Shown: positions 7,848 through 16,843 of the stretch, piece by piece | Layout of the letters: every line of letters begins with the position of its first letter | Position numbering within the stretch: the stretch's first letter is position 1 | Assembly (NCBI GenBank): GCA_943788345.1 | Contig: CALSPX010000006.1 | Span: forward strand, 62,001 to 126,000 | DNA from: Ascidiaceihabitans sp023955215 | GTDB lineage: Bacteria; Pseudomonadota; Alphaproteobacteria; Rhodobacterales; Rhodobacteraceae | DNA length: 64,000 bases | Direction: 5' to 3' | Notes under the pieces: generated by a model | The model's input: the letters and a program-made list of their open reading frames with translations, nothing else | Databases searched by the model: none | Told to the model about the DNA's origin: nothing | Made by a program: the position numbers and the translations under genes

Positions 7848-10800
7848 TTAGCTACAGCCGGATGTGCCGCCGCATGTGTTACACTTCATGCACGTACCGT
7901 TACGCACCAAAGTATAGTTCCCACATTCGCCACAAGCTTCGCCCTCATAGCCTTGCATCTTTGCTTTGACCCGCGCGTCCATTGCCACGCCACCGCTGCT
8001 GATTGCAGTGCTTGATCCAGCGGAAACAGCAGCCGCCACTTCTGGAACCAGAGTTTGAAGGGCACCAACCGGATCTGCGCCAGCAAGCTGTGCATTTGCG
8101 TCAGCCATACCACCCTGCAAGACAACAAGATCTTGTGGCAAACGCTTGCGCAAGTAACCGGTTGAACTGATTTGTTTCAGCACTTCCAAAGACTTGTTCG
8201 CTGTTGTGTCAGAAACTTCTGACACATTACTTGAACCAGTTTGCTCACCGCCACCTAGGCTGTCGAAAGACGCACCTTCAGGTTGGACATGAGCAAGATC
8301 GGTGCGATCAAGGTAGGACACTGCCAATTCACGGAAGATGTAATCAAGGATCGAGGTCGCAGATTTGATGCTGTCGTTGCCTTGAACCATACCCGCTGGC
8401 TCAAACTTAGTGAATGTGAAGGCATCAACGAACTCTTCGAGTGGCACGCCGTATTGCAGACCAACAGACACCGCGATTGCAAAGTTGTTCATCATCGCGC
8501 GGAATCCTGCGCCCTCTTTGTGCATATCAATAAAGATTTCACCAAGATTGCCGTCTTCATATTCGCCCGTACGTAGGTAGACCTTGTGGCCCCCAACGTT
8601 GGCTTTCTGCGTATAACCCTTGCGACGCTGAGGCATCTTTTCGCGGTGCGACTTGATGATCTCTTTGACGATGATCTTCTCAACGATCTTCTCAGCAAGG
8701 ACAGTTGCTTTTTCGTGGTTTGAGCCACTCTCGAAGATTTCTTGTGCGTCTTCGTCGTCTTCGACCAAAGATGCAGCAAGTGGTTGGGATAGTTTGGAAC
8801 CATCGCGGTACAACGCATTTGCTTTCACACCCAAAGACCATGACAATTCATAGGCCTTCTGGCAGTCTGCAATCGTTGCATCGTTTGGCATGTTGATCGT
8901 TTTAGAGATCGCACCAGAGATAAACGATTGCGCCGCAGCCATCATGTAGATGTGGCTATTGACGGATAGGTAACGTTTACCAGTTTTGCCGCATGGGTTT
9001 GCACAATCAAAGATGCTGTAGTGCTCTTCTTTCAAGTGCGGTGCACCCTCAACGGTCATTGTCCCACATACGTGGTTGTTGGCCGCGTCAACGTCAGCTT
9101 TGGAGAAACCAAGGGATTTCAGCAAATCAAATGTTGGATCGTTCAGCTTAGCTTCGGGAATACCAAGAACTTGGGTGCAGAACTCTTCGCCCAATGTCCA
9201 TTGGTTGAATACAAAGCGAATGTCGAAGGCGCTTTCTAGAGCCGCATCAACTTTTGCCAATTCATTTGGTCCAAAACCGTGACCTGCCAATGTGGTGTGG
9301 TTGATCCCCGGCGCATTGCCGATGGAACCGTGACCAACCGCATATGCAACGATTTCTTCGATTTGCGCAGAACCGTAACCCTGCTTTTCTAGTGCTGCTG
9401 GAACAGATTGGTTGATGATCTTAAAGTAACCACCACCGGCCAATTTCTTGAATTTTACCAAAGCAAAGTCTGGCTCGATTCCTGTTGTATCACAATCCAT
9501 GACCAAACCGATTGTGCCGGTCGGGGCAATAACCGAAGTCTGCGCGTTGCGGTAACCGTGCTTTTCACCAAGCTGCAAGGCTTCGTCCCAAGTGGACATT
9601 GCCATATCGATCAAGCGTGCATCTGGACAGTTGGCGTGATCCAAAGGCACAGGCTTCACTGCAAGTGCTTCATATCCATCAACAGCGCCGTGGGCCGCTT
9701 TGCGGTGATTGCGCATGACACGCAGCATGTGTTCTTCGTTCTTCTTGTAGCCAGAGAACGCGCCCAACTCGCCAGCCATCTCAGCGGAAGTTGCGTATGC
9801 AACACCAGTCATGACAGCTGTCAAAGCACCACAAAGCGCGCGACCCTCGTCACTGTCGTATGAATAGCCCATGTTCATCAGCAAACCGCCGATGTTCGCA
9901 TAGCCCAGACCCAAAGTGCGGAAGTCGTATGAGCGCTGCGCGATCTCTTTTGATGGGAATTGCGCCATCATTACCGAGATTTCCAATGTCACTGTCCACA
10001 AGCGCGCAGTGTGCATATAGTCTTCGATTTGGAATTCGCCATCCTTAAGAAAGGTAAGCAAGTTCATCGAAGCCAAGTTGCAGGCCGTGTCGTCTAGGAA
10101 CATGTATTCAGAACATGGGTTAGATCCGCGGATCGCACCATCTTCTGGGCAAGTGTGCCATTCGTTTACAGTGTCGTGGTATTGGATGCCCGGATCGGCA
10201 CAAGCCCATGCAGCGTGCCCAACTTGTTCCCACAAGTCGCGTGCTTTGATGGTTTTTGTGACCTTACCGTCTTTACGGTTGATCAATTCCCAATCTGCGT
10301 CTTTCTCAACAGCAGTCAAGAATGCGTTTGTCACGCGGATAGAATTATTAGAGTTTTGTCCTGAAACGGATGAGTACGCCTCGGAATCCCAATCGGTGTC
10401 GTATGTTGGGAATTCAATGGACGTGTGACCCTGTTTTGCATAGTCCAACACGCGTTTGACGTATGTTTCTGGGATCGCTACTTTTTTCGCGTCACGCACT
10501 GCTTCTTTTAGCTGTGGGTTAACCTTTGGCTCATAAGCATCGGCAACTGCGCCGTCCCATGCTTTGATCGCTGCAAAGATCGCGTTCAACTTCTGTTCGT
10601 GCATCTTAGAGCCAGCAACGATGGACGCCACTTTTTGCTCTTCAATCACTTTCCAGTTGATGAAATCCTGAATATCAGGGTGATCTGCATCAACGATAAC
10701 CATTTTGGCCGCGCGACGTGTTGTACCGCCAGATTTGATCGCACCGGCTGCACGGTCACCAATTTTCAAAAAGCCCATCAAGCCTGATGATTTACCGCCA

Positions 10801-11519
10801 CCAGATAGGTTCTCGCCTGCCCCGCGCAAAGATGAGAAGTTTGTGCCCGTACCAGAGCCATATTTGAACAAACGCGCTTCACGAACCCAAAGGTCCATGA
10901 TGCCACCATCATTCACCAAATCGTCAGAGACAGATTGGATAAAGCAGGCGTGCGGCTGTGGGTGTTCGTATGAGGAAGTGGATTTTGTCAGAACGCCGGT
11001 TTTGTAATCAACGTAATGGTGCCCTTGGGCCGGACCGTCGATGCCGTATGCCCAGTGAAGACCTGTGTTAAACCACTGTGGGGAGTTTGGCGCAGAACGT
11101 TGGGATGCCAACATATAGCGCATTTCGTCGAAATAGGACTGTGCGTCCGCTTCCGTGGTGAAGTAACCACCCTTCCAGCCCCAGTATGTCCACGCGCCAG
11201 CAAGGCGGTCAAAAACTTGTTTGGAAGAAGTTTCGCCACCGAACTCAACATCGTCGCCATCAGGAACAGAGCGCCAAAGGAATTCAGGGACATTCTTCTC
11301 TTTTACTTTCTTCATGCGCGAAGGCACGCCAGCTTTCCGAAAGTACTTTTGAGCGATCACATCGCTGGCAACTTGGCTCCAGCTGTTTGGCACTTCTACA
11401 TTGTCGAGGTGGAATACGATGGTTCCATCCGGGTTACGGATTTCAGAAACCGTCGTGACAAAATCCAAAGATGCATAAGCATCTTTTCCAGCCGTGGTAA
11501 ATTTACGTTCAATTTTCAT
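7848..11519 (-). CDS. nrdJ: Class II (adenosylcobalamin-dependent) ribonucleoside-diphosphate reductase
   Basis: Reduces ribonucleotides to deoxyribonucleotides with a B12-generated thiyl radical, independent of oxygen. The protein is 1223 residues, the usual size of the long alphaproteobacterial NrdJ. Features seen are the N-terminal MKIERKFTTAGKDAYASLDF, the active-site region GSNPCSEYMFLDDTACNLASMNLL (about 470-495), the central VIAPTGTIGLVMDCDTTGIEPDF (about 690), and a C-terminal Cys-rich tail CGECGNYTLVRNGTCMKC ending in GGTSGCS, which probably takes part in reductant exchange or metal binding. The frame extends to 11582, but the ATG at 11519 has GGGGCAGC just upstream and matches the family start. 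The upstream region holds NrdR-type boxes. No nrdAB or nrdDG is present in the window. Confidence 0.95.
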   Translation of the reverse strand: MKIERKFTTAGKDAYASLDFVTTVSEIRNPDGTIVFHLDNVEVPNSWSQVASDVIAQKYFRKAGVPSRMKKVKEKNVPEFLWRSVPDGDDVEFGGETSSKQVFDRLAGAWTYWGWKGGYFTTEADAQSYFDEMRYMLASQRSAPNSPQWFNTGLHWAYGIDGPAQGHHYVDYKTGVLTKSTSSYEHPQPHACFIQSVSDDLVNDGGIMDLWVREARLFKYGSGTGTNFSSLRGAGENLSGGGKSSGLMGFLKIGDRAAGAIKSGGTTRRAAKMVIVDADHPDIQDFINWKVIEEQKVASIVAGSKMHEQKLNAIFAAIKAWDGAVADAYEPKVNPQLKEAVRDAKKVAIPETYVKRVLDYAKQGHTSIEFPTYDTDWDSEAYSSVSGQNSNNSIRVTNAFLTAVEKDADWELINRKDGKVTKTIKARDLWEQVGHAAWACADPGIQYHDTVNEWHTCPEDGAIRGSNPCSEYMFLDDTACNLASMNLLTFLKDGEFQIEDYMHTARLWTVTLEISVMMAQFPSKEIAQRSYDFRTLGLGYANIGGLLMNMGYSYDSDEGRALCGALTAVMTGVAYATSAEMAGELGAFSGYKKNEEHMLRVMRNHRKAAHGAVDGYEALAVKPVPLDHANCPDARLIDMAMSTWDEALQLGEKHGYRNAQTSVIAPTGTIGLVMDCDTTGIEPDFALVKFKKLAGGGYFKIINQSVPAALEKQGYGSAQIEEIVAYAVGHGSIGNAPGINHTTLAGHGFGPNELAKVDAALESAFDIRFVFNQWTLGEEFCTQVLGIPEAKLNDPTFDLLKSLGFSKADVDAANNHVCGTMTVEGAPHLKEEHYSIFDCANPCGKTGKRYLSVNSHIYMMAAAQSFISGAISKTINMPNDATIADCQKAYELSWSLGVKANALYRDGSKLSQPLAASLVEDDEDAQEIFESGSNHEKATVLAEKIVEKIIVKEIIKSHREKMPQRRKGYTQKANVGGHKVYLRTGEYEDGNLGEIFIDMHKEGAGFRAMMNNFAIAVSVGLQYGVPLEEFVDAFTFTKFEPAGMVQGNDSIKSATSILDYIFRELAVSYLDRTDLAHVQPEGASFDSLGGGEQTGSSNVSEVSDTTANKSLEVLKQISSTGYLRKRLPQDLVVLQGGMADANAQLAGADPVGALQTLVPEVAAAVSAGSSTAISSGGVAMDARVKAKMQGYEGEACGECGNYTLVRNGTCMKCNTCGGTSGCS

Positions 11520-11674
11520 GTCGCTGCCCCATATTCCAGCATTTTTAATAAAGAGCTCACCTTTTGCGGCGAGCTTCAGCATTCACAGCAGAAAACGTAA
11601 AAGCAGACAGGCGGTTTTGACTTAGCCAATTCCAACACAGATTTGATCGATTTCGCGTCGATCCCCAATTTTAC

Positions 11675-11680
11675 GTTATA
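11675..11680 (-). promoter_or_regulatory. Candidate -10 element of the nrdJ promoter
   Basis: On the minus strand the bases read TATAAC (5 of 6 to TATAAT), about 155 bp before the nrdJ ATG. A -35 element at standard spacing would fall at about 11698-11703, where the sequence is poor but overlaps the strong NrdR-type box, as expected for a repressed promoter. Confidence 0.35.
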
Positions 11681-11699
11681 TGCACGCTTTAGCTTTTGA

Positions 11700-11746
11700 A
11701 CACTAAATCTAGTGGTGCTTCTGACTTAATGCACAACTTGACGTAT
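11700..11746. promoter_or_regulatory. Pair of NrdR-type boxes upstream of nrdJ
   Basis: The box at 11700-11715 (ACACTAAATCTAGTGG) matches the NrdR consensus ACACWATATATWGTGT at about 13 of 16 positions and contains the palindrome CACTA-N4-TAGTG. A second, weak box at 11731-11746 (GCACAACTTGACGTAT, about 9 of 16) begins exactly 31 bp later. That is the three-helical-turn spacing known for NrdR box pairs before ribonucleotide reductase genes. NrdR itself is not encoded here. Confidence 0.6.
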
Positions 11747-11951
11747 TTGAGCCTAGTTGGTCAACGTAATTTTTACGATTTTTTTGATGTTTAGGGGCTT
11801 GACCAATTTAGACGCGAACGGCGGTTTCGCTGCCAATTGATTCATACAAAAACTGTCCCCAATGAAGATCAAAAAGGTAAGCGAGAAGGTAATTGATTTT
11901 TATTGAGAGTCTTGGCTTATTTAGCTTCGGTGGATGAAGTCATGTCTTAAG

Positions 11952-11960
11952 TTATCCACA
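11952..11960 (+). promoter_or_regulatory. Perfect DnaA box
   Basis: TTATCCACA is an exact match to the high-affinity DnaA box. It lies about 430 bp upstream of the nrdJ start. It is single, so it is more likely a regulatory or titration site than an origin. A 9-mer can also occur by chance. Confidence 0.4.
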
Positions 11961-12136
11961 GGTCAATCCGGCACCTATTTTGACAACTGGCCACAATCTG
12001 TTCACGGTAAAAAGGTCACAACCCGAGGCCTGCCATCTGCCTAATTATGCAGCAACGCCCCGAATTCGTCCTTTGGGGGAAGCAGAAACGTGAAACACTC
12101 CACCGCTACATTTTGTATGATTGTGCCGAAAACAAC

Positions 12137-12163
12137 AAAAGGCGGCACATAATGTGCCGCCTT
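12137..12163 (-). terminator. Intrinsic terminator of tRNA-Pro
   Basis: GGCGGCACAT and ATGTGCCGCC form a perfect 10 bp stem with a single-base centre (the tip would open to form the loop). On the minus strand it is followed by CCTTTTGTTGTTTT. It sits about 25 bp past the tRNA 3' end. Confidence 0.8.
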
Positions 12164-12185
12164 GCTGCCCAGTCGAACTGGTTGA

Positions 12186-12262
<77 letters not shown>

Positions 12263-12306
12263 AACCATAGGCACTCTTTAGACAAGGTAATCGGGATTGA
12301 AAACCC

Positions 12307-12768
12307 CTAACACGACCAAGCAGGGTCACCTTTTTCAAAAGATTGATGTCGCAGCTCTGTTCCGACGGAAATACCCATAGATTTGGCCAAACCACCGTTG
12401 ATTTCCAGCACCGCAATCCCAAGTCCACCAATAATTGGCGTCTCATCTAAGGGTTTTGCCATGTGATGGATGTGCGTAACGATTCCCTTAGAATCAATAA
12501 AAAGCATATCCAATGGAATCAGCGTGTTTCTCATCCAAAATGAAAGCGGTCTTGGAGATTCGTAAACGAATAGCATTCCCGAAGATAACGGCATGCTTGG
12601 ACGATTCATCAGACCAATTTGTTGGGATGAAAATGTATCAGCAATTTCAATTGAAAACCTCGCCTGCCCCCAATCCCCACGAAGGTAGACTGCATCGTCG
12701 CGGCAAGTTGCAAACGCAGCATTTGACATCACCCAACTAAGGAAAATTGCCAATGCTGCGCGAACCAT
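12307..12768 (-). CDS. DUF192 family secreted protein
   Basis: A 153-residue protein with a clear signal peptide (VRAALAIFLSWVMSNAAFA, residues 2-20) and a DUF192 domain. The conserved FSIEIADTFSSQQIGLMNRPSMP is at about residues 38-60, SFWMRNTLIPLDMLFIDSKG is at about 77-96, and the C-terminal GIAVLEINGGLAKSMGI is also present. The family is periplasmic or exported and of unknown biochemical function. The ATG overlaps the stop of the upstream cold-shock gene (TAATG), so the two are probably translationally coupled. tRNA-Pro follows 44 bp downstream on the same strand. Confidence 0.85.
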   Translation of the reverse strand: MVRAALAIFLSWVMSNAAFATCRDDAVYLRGDWGQARFSIEIADTFSSQQIGLMNRPSMPLSSGMLFVYESPRPLSFWMRNTLIPLDMLFIDSKGIVTHIHHMAKPLDETPIIGGLGIAVLEINGGLAKSMGISVGTELRHQSFEKGDPAWSC

Positions 12769-13301
12769 TAGGTTACGCTCGGCAGTGCCGTTTCCCAGGC
12801 CTGTACCGCCGCGGCCATCTTGCCGCGCTTGCCATCGATCACGCGAATGGCCAAGGCCTCACCAGGTTGCAAATCGGAAAGACCAGAACGTCGAAGCACT
12901 TCGACGTGAAGAAAGATATCTCCGTTCTGACCAAAGAGATTTGCAAAACCAAATCCCTTCCCCTTGTCGAACCATTTCACCCGAGCCGGCTCTAAGGGAA
13001 GTTGTTCAATTTCAATGAGTTCTACATCAGAAAAATCACCCAGCAGTTCGTCTTCAATACCTTCAGGTGGTTCAAGACTAATGACTTCAAGAGCCTGCAC
13101 ACCGCGTTCTGTATTCTGTACGTCAACTACGATGCGCGATGCGTCTGCGACAGAGTTTTGTCCAAAATTTCTCAAGACATTCACATGAAGCAAAATATCT
13201 GGGCCGCCTGCATCGGAGACGACGAAGCCAAAACCCTTGACCGGGTCAAACCACTTAACCAAACCGGATACGCGTTCTTTGTCTTCTAACTCGTTCGTCA
13301 C
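12768..13301 (-). CDS. Two-domain cold-shock protein
   Basis: A 177-residue protein with two cold-shock (OB-fold) domains. Domain 1, about residues 11-75, has GLVKWFDPVKGFGFV and ILLHVNVL. Domain 2, about residues 106-172, has ARVKWFDKGKGFGFAN and IFLHVEVLRRSG. Both keep the RNP1 (KGFGF) and RNP2-like motifs used to bind single-stranded nucleic acid. An acidic linker (PEGIEDELLGDFSDVELIEIE) joins them. The start is GTG at 13299-13301 with only a weak ribosome binding site; no upstream ATG is available. Double-CSD proteins of this size are common in alphaproteobacteria. It is coupled to the DUF192 gene. Confidence 0.92.
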   Translation of the reverse strand: MTNELEDKERVSGLVKWFDPVKGFGFVVSDAGGPDILLHVNVLRNFGQNSVADASRIVVDVQNTERGVQALEVISLEPPEGIEDELLGDFSDVELIEIEQLPLEPARVKWFDKGKGFGFANLFGQNGDIFLHVEVLRRSGLSDLQPGEALAIRVIDGKRGKMAAAVQAWETALPSVT

Positions 13302-13417
13302 TGCTATTCTTTCGTTACAGGCCTACGCCGCTTCGCAGTCTTGCGCGATTTACCATTCCCATTTCAAGTCAAAAAAACAACTAAAAACAAATAATTGCAT
13401 TTCACGCTACGTGAAAT

Positions 13418-14035
13418 TCACGGATTTAGTCTTTTCACGACCCACGGTAAAACGTCATTTTCACGCCGCCACACAAACCTATCATGCAATCTAAAGTCAC
13501 CATCGGCCCAAAATTCTATCTCTGTCGGTGTCACACGATACCCGCCCCAGAACGGTGGTCTTTGTGGGTTTGTACCATGTTTTGCGGTAACTTTTGCGAC
13601 TTCTGTCAAAAGGGACGCACGGCTCTTTAAGGGCCGGCTTTGTCGAGACGCCCATGCCCCAAGCCTGCTTTTCAACGAACGTGATGCGAAGTATTCGTCC
13701 GCCTTCGGCCCGTCTTCTCGAACAACTGTGCCACGGACGCGAATTTGTCGACGCAAGGATTTCCAATGCATGACAAATGCAACTTTGCCCGCGTTATCAA
13801 GTTCGGCCGCCTTTGCGCTCTCATAATTTGTGTAAAACACAAACGCGTCCTCTTCGATCCCCTTAAGCAAAACCATTCTTATATTTGGCATTCCTTCGGC
13901 ATCTACTGTCGAAAGGGCTATTGCGTTCGGGTCGTTAAGCTCTGACTCCTCTGCTTCTTGCAGCCAGTTCTGCGCAATGAGAAATGGGTCTTCCCCTGCA
14001 AATTTTCCACTATTTTCCGGATTTAGACGAGTCAT
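13418..14035 (-). CDS. pdxH: Pyridoxamine 5'-phosphate oxidase
   Basis: FMN enzyme that oxidises pyridoxine or pyridoxamine 5'-phosphate to pyridoxal 5'-phosphate. The 205-residue protein shows MVLLKGIEEDAFVFYTNYESAKAAEL (FMN-binding, about 55-80), RRQIRVRGTV, YFASRSLKSRLGAWAS (about 120) and the diagnostic C-terminus DRFVWRRENDVLPWVVKRLNP. The ATG at 14035 is chosen over an in-frame TTG at 14056 because AGGAACGCC precedes it. It is divergent from fabI. It supplies PLP for the aminotransferase and racemase enzymes encoded elsewhere in the window, though that link is general, not regulatory. Confidence 0.95.
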   Translation of the reverse strand: MTRLNPENSGKFAGEDPFLIAQNWLQEAEESELNDPNAIALSTVDAEGMPNIRMVLLKGIEEDAFVFYTNYESAKAAELDNAGKVAFVMHWKSLRRQIRVRGTVVREDGPKADEYFASRSLKSRLGAWASRQSRPLKSRASLLTEVAKVTAKHGTNPQRPPFWGGYRVTPTEIEFWADGDFRLHDRFVWRRENDVLPWVVKRLNP

Positions 14036-14196
14036 TGGCGTTCCTAAACAAAGCAAAAAACATAGATAGCCTCGTCTTAAGCTAAGGCAAGCTCAGCTCG
14101 ACGCCAACAGCTGTATTGCTACGATCCCTTGATGCAGGATGCGCAATCGCCTAAACGTCTAGAAGATAACATTTAAAATCACTGTGGGGACTGAGT

Positions 14197-15003
14197 ATGT
14201 CAAACAACCTAATGGCGGGAAAGCGCGGACTTATCATGGGTCTAGCCAACGATAAGTCCATAGCATGGGGCATAGCCAAAGCCTGCGCAGACGCTGGTGC
14301 GGAACTTGCCTTTTCATACCAGGGCGATGCTTTGAAAAAACGCGTTGATCCTCTTGCTGAACAATTGGGCAGTAAAATTGTACTCCCATGTGATGTGAGC
14401 GACGCAGACTCAATGGACAATTTGTTCGATGGTTTGAAAGAACACTGGGACCAGTTGGATTTTGTTGTTCATGCCATTGGCTTTTCAGACAAAAATGAAT
14501 TGCGCGGCCGTTATGTAGACACCAGCCGTGACAACTTTGCGATGACAATGGACATTTCTGTCTATTCTTTTACCGCCATCATGCAGCGTGCAGAAAAGAT
14601 GATGAAAGATGGCGGCAGTGCCCTCACCCTCACATACTACGGCGCGGAACAAGTGATGCCACATTATAATGTAATGGGCGTGGCCAAGGCCGCACTTGAA
14701 GCGTCAGTTAAATATTTGGCTGAAGATTTGGGTAAAGACGGCATTCGCGTTAACGCAATTTCCGCAGGCCCGATCAAAACATTAGCCGCATCCGGTATCG
14801 GGGATTTCCGTTACATCATGAAATGGAACGAATACAACTCGCCGCTGCGCCGTAACGTGACAATCGACGACGTTGGTAAGTCTGCACTTTATCTACTGTC
14901 AGACCTTGGATCAGGTACGACAGGTGAAAACCTTCACGTGGATGCAGGTTACCATGTTGTTGGTATGAAAGCTGTCGATGCTCCGGATATGAGCAAAGAA
15001 TAA
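14197..15003 (+). CDS. fabI: Enoyl-[acyl-carrier-protein] reductase (NADH)
   Basis: Catalyses the last reduction of each fatty acid elongation cycle. The 268-residue protein begins with the modified Rossmann motif KRGLIMGLANDKSIAWGIA that distinguishes FabI from ordinary short-chain dehydrogenases. It has the active-site pattern TYYGAEQVMPHYNVMGVAKAALE (Tyr-x6-Lys, about residues 148-170) and SAGPIKTLAASGI with the substrate loop after it. Length is normal. It is monocistronic or leads into gpt 70 bp downstream. This is the target class of triclosan-like inhibitors. Confidence 0.96.
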   Translation: MSNNLMAGKRGLIMGLANDKSIAWGIAKACADAGAELAFSYQGDALKKRVDPLAEQLGSKIVLPCDVSDADSMDNLFDGLKEHWDQLDFVVHAIGFSDKNELRGRYVDTSRDNFAMTMDISVYSFTAIMQRAEKMMKDGGSALTLTYYGAEQVMPHYNVMGVAKAALEASVKYLAEDLGKDGIRVNAISAGPIKTLAASGIGDFRYIMKWNEYNSPLRRNVTIDDVGKSALYLLSDLGSGTTGENLHVDAGYHVVGMKAVDAPDMSKE

Positions 15004-15072
15004 TCACAATCTCTTCCGAGCTGTTTTCAACGCTACATGGTTCGGCTTCAATTCGCTATTAGGATATAGACT

Positions 15073-15576
15073 ATGTCAGATCGCTTGCCTCACGAAAAAG
15101 GGTTCCACATAAGCTGGGATCAAATCCACCGCGACAGTCGTGCGCTTGCTTGGCGTTTGGATGGTAAAGGACCTGATGACGGCGCATGGCGTGCTATTGT
15201 TGCGATAACACGTGGTGGTATGGCCCCTGCTATGATCATCGCGCGTGAGTTGGATGTGCGCACAGTCGATACGATCAGCATCAAAAGCTATGATCACCAG
15301 GATCAATCAGACGCCAAAGTTCTTAAGCACCCTGACGCAGATATGATGGGTGACGGCACTGGTATCCTGATCATCGACGATCTGGTCGACAGTGGTAAAA
15401 CTTTAGAAGTTGTTCGTGCCCTTTATCCAAACGCACATTTTGCGACCGTATATGCAAAACCGAAAGGCGAGCCACAGGTCGACACGTTCATTACCGGCGT
15501 TTCCCAAGACACTTGGATTTTCTTCCCTTGGGATATGGCGCTTCAGTACGTTGAGCCATACCGCGGAACAGACTGA
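15073..15576 (+). CDS. gpt: Xanthine-guanine phosphoribosyltransferase
   Basis: Purine salvage enzyme that transfers phosphoribosyl from PRPP to xanthine or guanine. The 167-residue protein has the PRPP-binding signature GILIIDDLVDSGKTLEVVR (about residues 96-114), the early ITRGGMAPAMIIARELDVR (about 48-66) and a C-terminal WIFFPWD (about 142-148) typical of Gpt base recognition. The ATG is preceded by AGGATATAGACT. It lies between fabI and an aminotransferase gene that begins 19 bp after its stop, suggesting cotranscription with the latter. Confidence 0.93.
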   Translation: MSDRLPHEKGFHISWDQIHRDSRALAWRLDGKGPDDGAWRAIVAITRGGMAPAMIIARELDVRTVDTISIKSYDHQDQSDAKVLKHPDADMMGDGTGILIIDDLVDSGKTLEVVRALYPNAHFATVYAKPKGEPQVDTFITGVSQDTWIFFPWDMALQYVEPYRGTD

Positions 15577-15594
15577 ACCAATTAGGGCCGTCAC

Positions 15595-16770
15595 ATGACC
15601 AAGACACGCACCAGCGCCACCTTCTTTCCTCCTGTAATGGAGGCCCGGCGCTGGTTAGAAGGTGTCACACATCCTGCGGATAGGCCCCTAATCAACGTTT
15701 CACAGGCGGCTCCCGTTGACCCGCCTGTGAAAGAACTTCGCCAAGCTATGGCAGATGCTGCGCTCAACGACGATGGCGCACATCTTTATGGTCCTGTCCT
15801 TGGCAATGTTGCGTTGCGCCAAGCATTGGCAACAAAAACAACCTCACATTATGATAGTGCAGTTACAGCTGATAACGTCGCAATCACCTCTGGCTGTAAT
15901 CAGGCGTTTGCCGCCGCCATTTCATCGCTTTGCGCTGAGGGAGATGAAGTCATCCTTCCAACCCCATGGTATTTTAATCATAAAATGTGGTTGGACATGT
16001 CTGGGGTTACATCCGTTCCTTTGCCAGCTGGCCCTGATTTACTGCCAAGTGCAGGCGAAGCTGCAAAACTAATAACTGCGCGTACACGTGCAATCGCGCT
16101 GGTCTCCCCGAACAACCCAGCAGGCGTTGAATACCCCGCTGACCTATTGCTAGACTTCTACGAACTTGCAAAGGCACATGGTATTGCGTTGATTGTCGAT
16201 GAAACTTACCGCGACTATCACAGCCAAGATGGCGCGCCACACGCGCTGTTCAGCCAACCAAATGCACTAGACACCTTCATACACCTTTATTCGTTCTCAA
16301 AAGCATTCCGCCTAACGGGTCACCGTGTTGGCGCATTGATTACGTCCAAGGCGCGGTTGGGCGAAATTGAGAAGTTCCTCGATACCATTGCAATATGCCC
16401 CGGACAAATTGGCCAAGCTGCGGCGCTTTGGGGGCTCGAAAACCTATCAGATTGGCTTGCTGAAGAACGCAACGAAATCATCAGGCGCTGCGGTGCGATC
16501 AAAGCTGGTTTTCCCGTATTGGCAGCAAAAGGGTGGGAACTGAAGTCTGCTGGCGCATATTTCGCCTATATGAAGCACCCATTCGACATCTCATCGGCTG
16601 ATTTAGCACCGCGATTGGTATCAGATTCTGGGATACTATGTCTTCCTGGGACGATGTTTTGCCCAACGGACGATCCATCCGGCGCACAGCATTTGCGCAT
16701 CGCCTTTGCCAATTTAGACGCAAACGGGATTGCCACGCTTTATCAAAGGCTGGTTGCCCTAAACATATAA
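15595..16770 (+). CDS. PLP-dependent class I/II aminotransferase
   Basis: A fold-type I aminotransferase of 391 residues. It shows YGPVLGNVALRQALA (about 63), ITSGCNQAFAAAIS (PLP phosphate region, about 100), SPNNPAGVEYP (about 176), DETYRDYH (about 203) and the lysine region YSFSKAFRLTGHRVGA (about 229-244), where the lysine binds PLP. It aligns in style with aspartate/aromatic-type aminotransferases, but the substrate cannot be assigned. Start ATG at 15595 lies 19 bp after gpt. It could be wrongly named aspartate aminotransferase by automated pipelines. Confidence 0.88.
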   Translation: MTKTRTSATFFPPVMEARRWLEGVTHPADRPLINVSQAAPVDPPVKELRQAMADAALNDDGAHLYGPVLGNVALRQALATKTTSHYDSAVTADNVAITSGCNQAFAAAISSLCAEGDEVILPTPWYFNHKMWLDMSGVTSVPLPAGPDLLPSAGEAAKLITARTRAIALVSPNNPAGVEYPADLLLDFYELAKAHGIALIVDETYRDYHSQDGAPHALFSQPNALDTFIHLYSFSKAFRLTGHRVGALITSKARLGEIEKFLDTIAICPGQIGQAAALWGLENLSDWLAEERNEIIRRCGAIKAGFPVLAAKGWELKSAGAYFAYMKHPFDISSADLAPRLVSDSGILCLPGTMFCPTDDPSGAQHLRIAFANLDANGIATLYQRLVALNI

Positions 16771-16843
16771 GGCGTTCAACCCCTTGCCCCCCTTCGCAGT
16801 GCGCCGTAAACATATCCAACAATTTGGATAAGGCAGGACGTTC

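Larger units (their letters stand above)
11520..12185. other. Long intergenic region between nrdJ and tRNA-Pro
   Basis: About 665 bp with no convincing gene. It holds a candidate nrdJ -10 element, two NrdR-type boxes, one perfect DnaA box, and the tRNA-Pro terminator at the far end. Short reading frames here are not supported by any recognisable protein or ribosome binding site. Confidence 0.6.

Noticed and set aside
11520..11582. Longer N-terminus for NrdJ
   Set aside because: MKIERKF is the usual family start and has a purine-rich ribosome binding site; the extension is not supported.
11941..12010. Possible replication origin around the DnaA box
   Set aside because: Only one perfect box was seen and there is no cluster or strongly AT-rich unwinding element beside an initiator gene.
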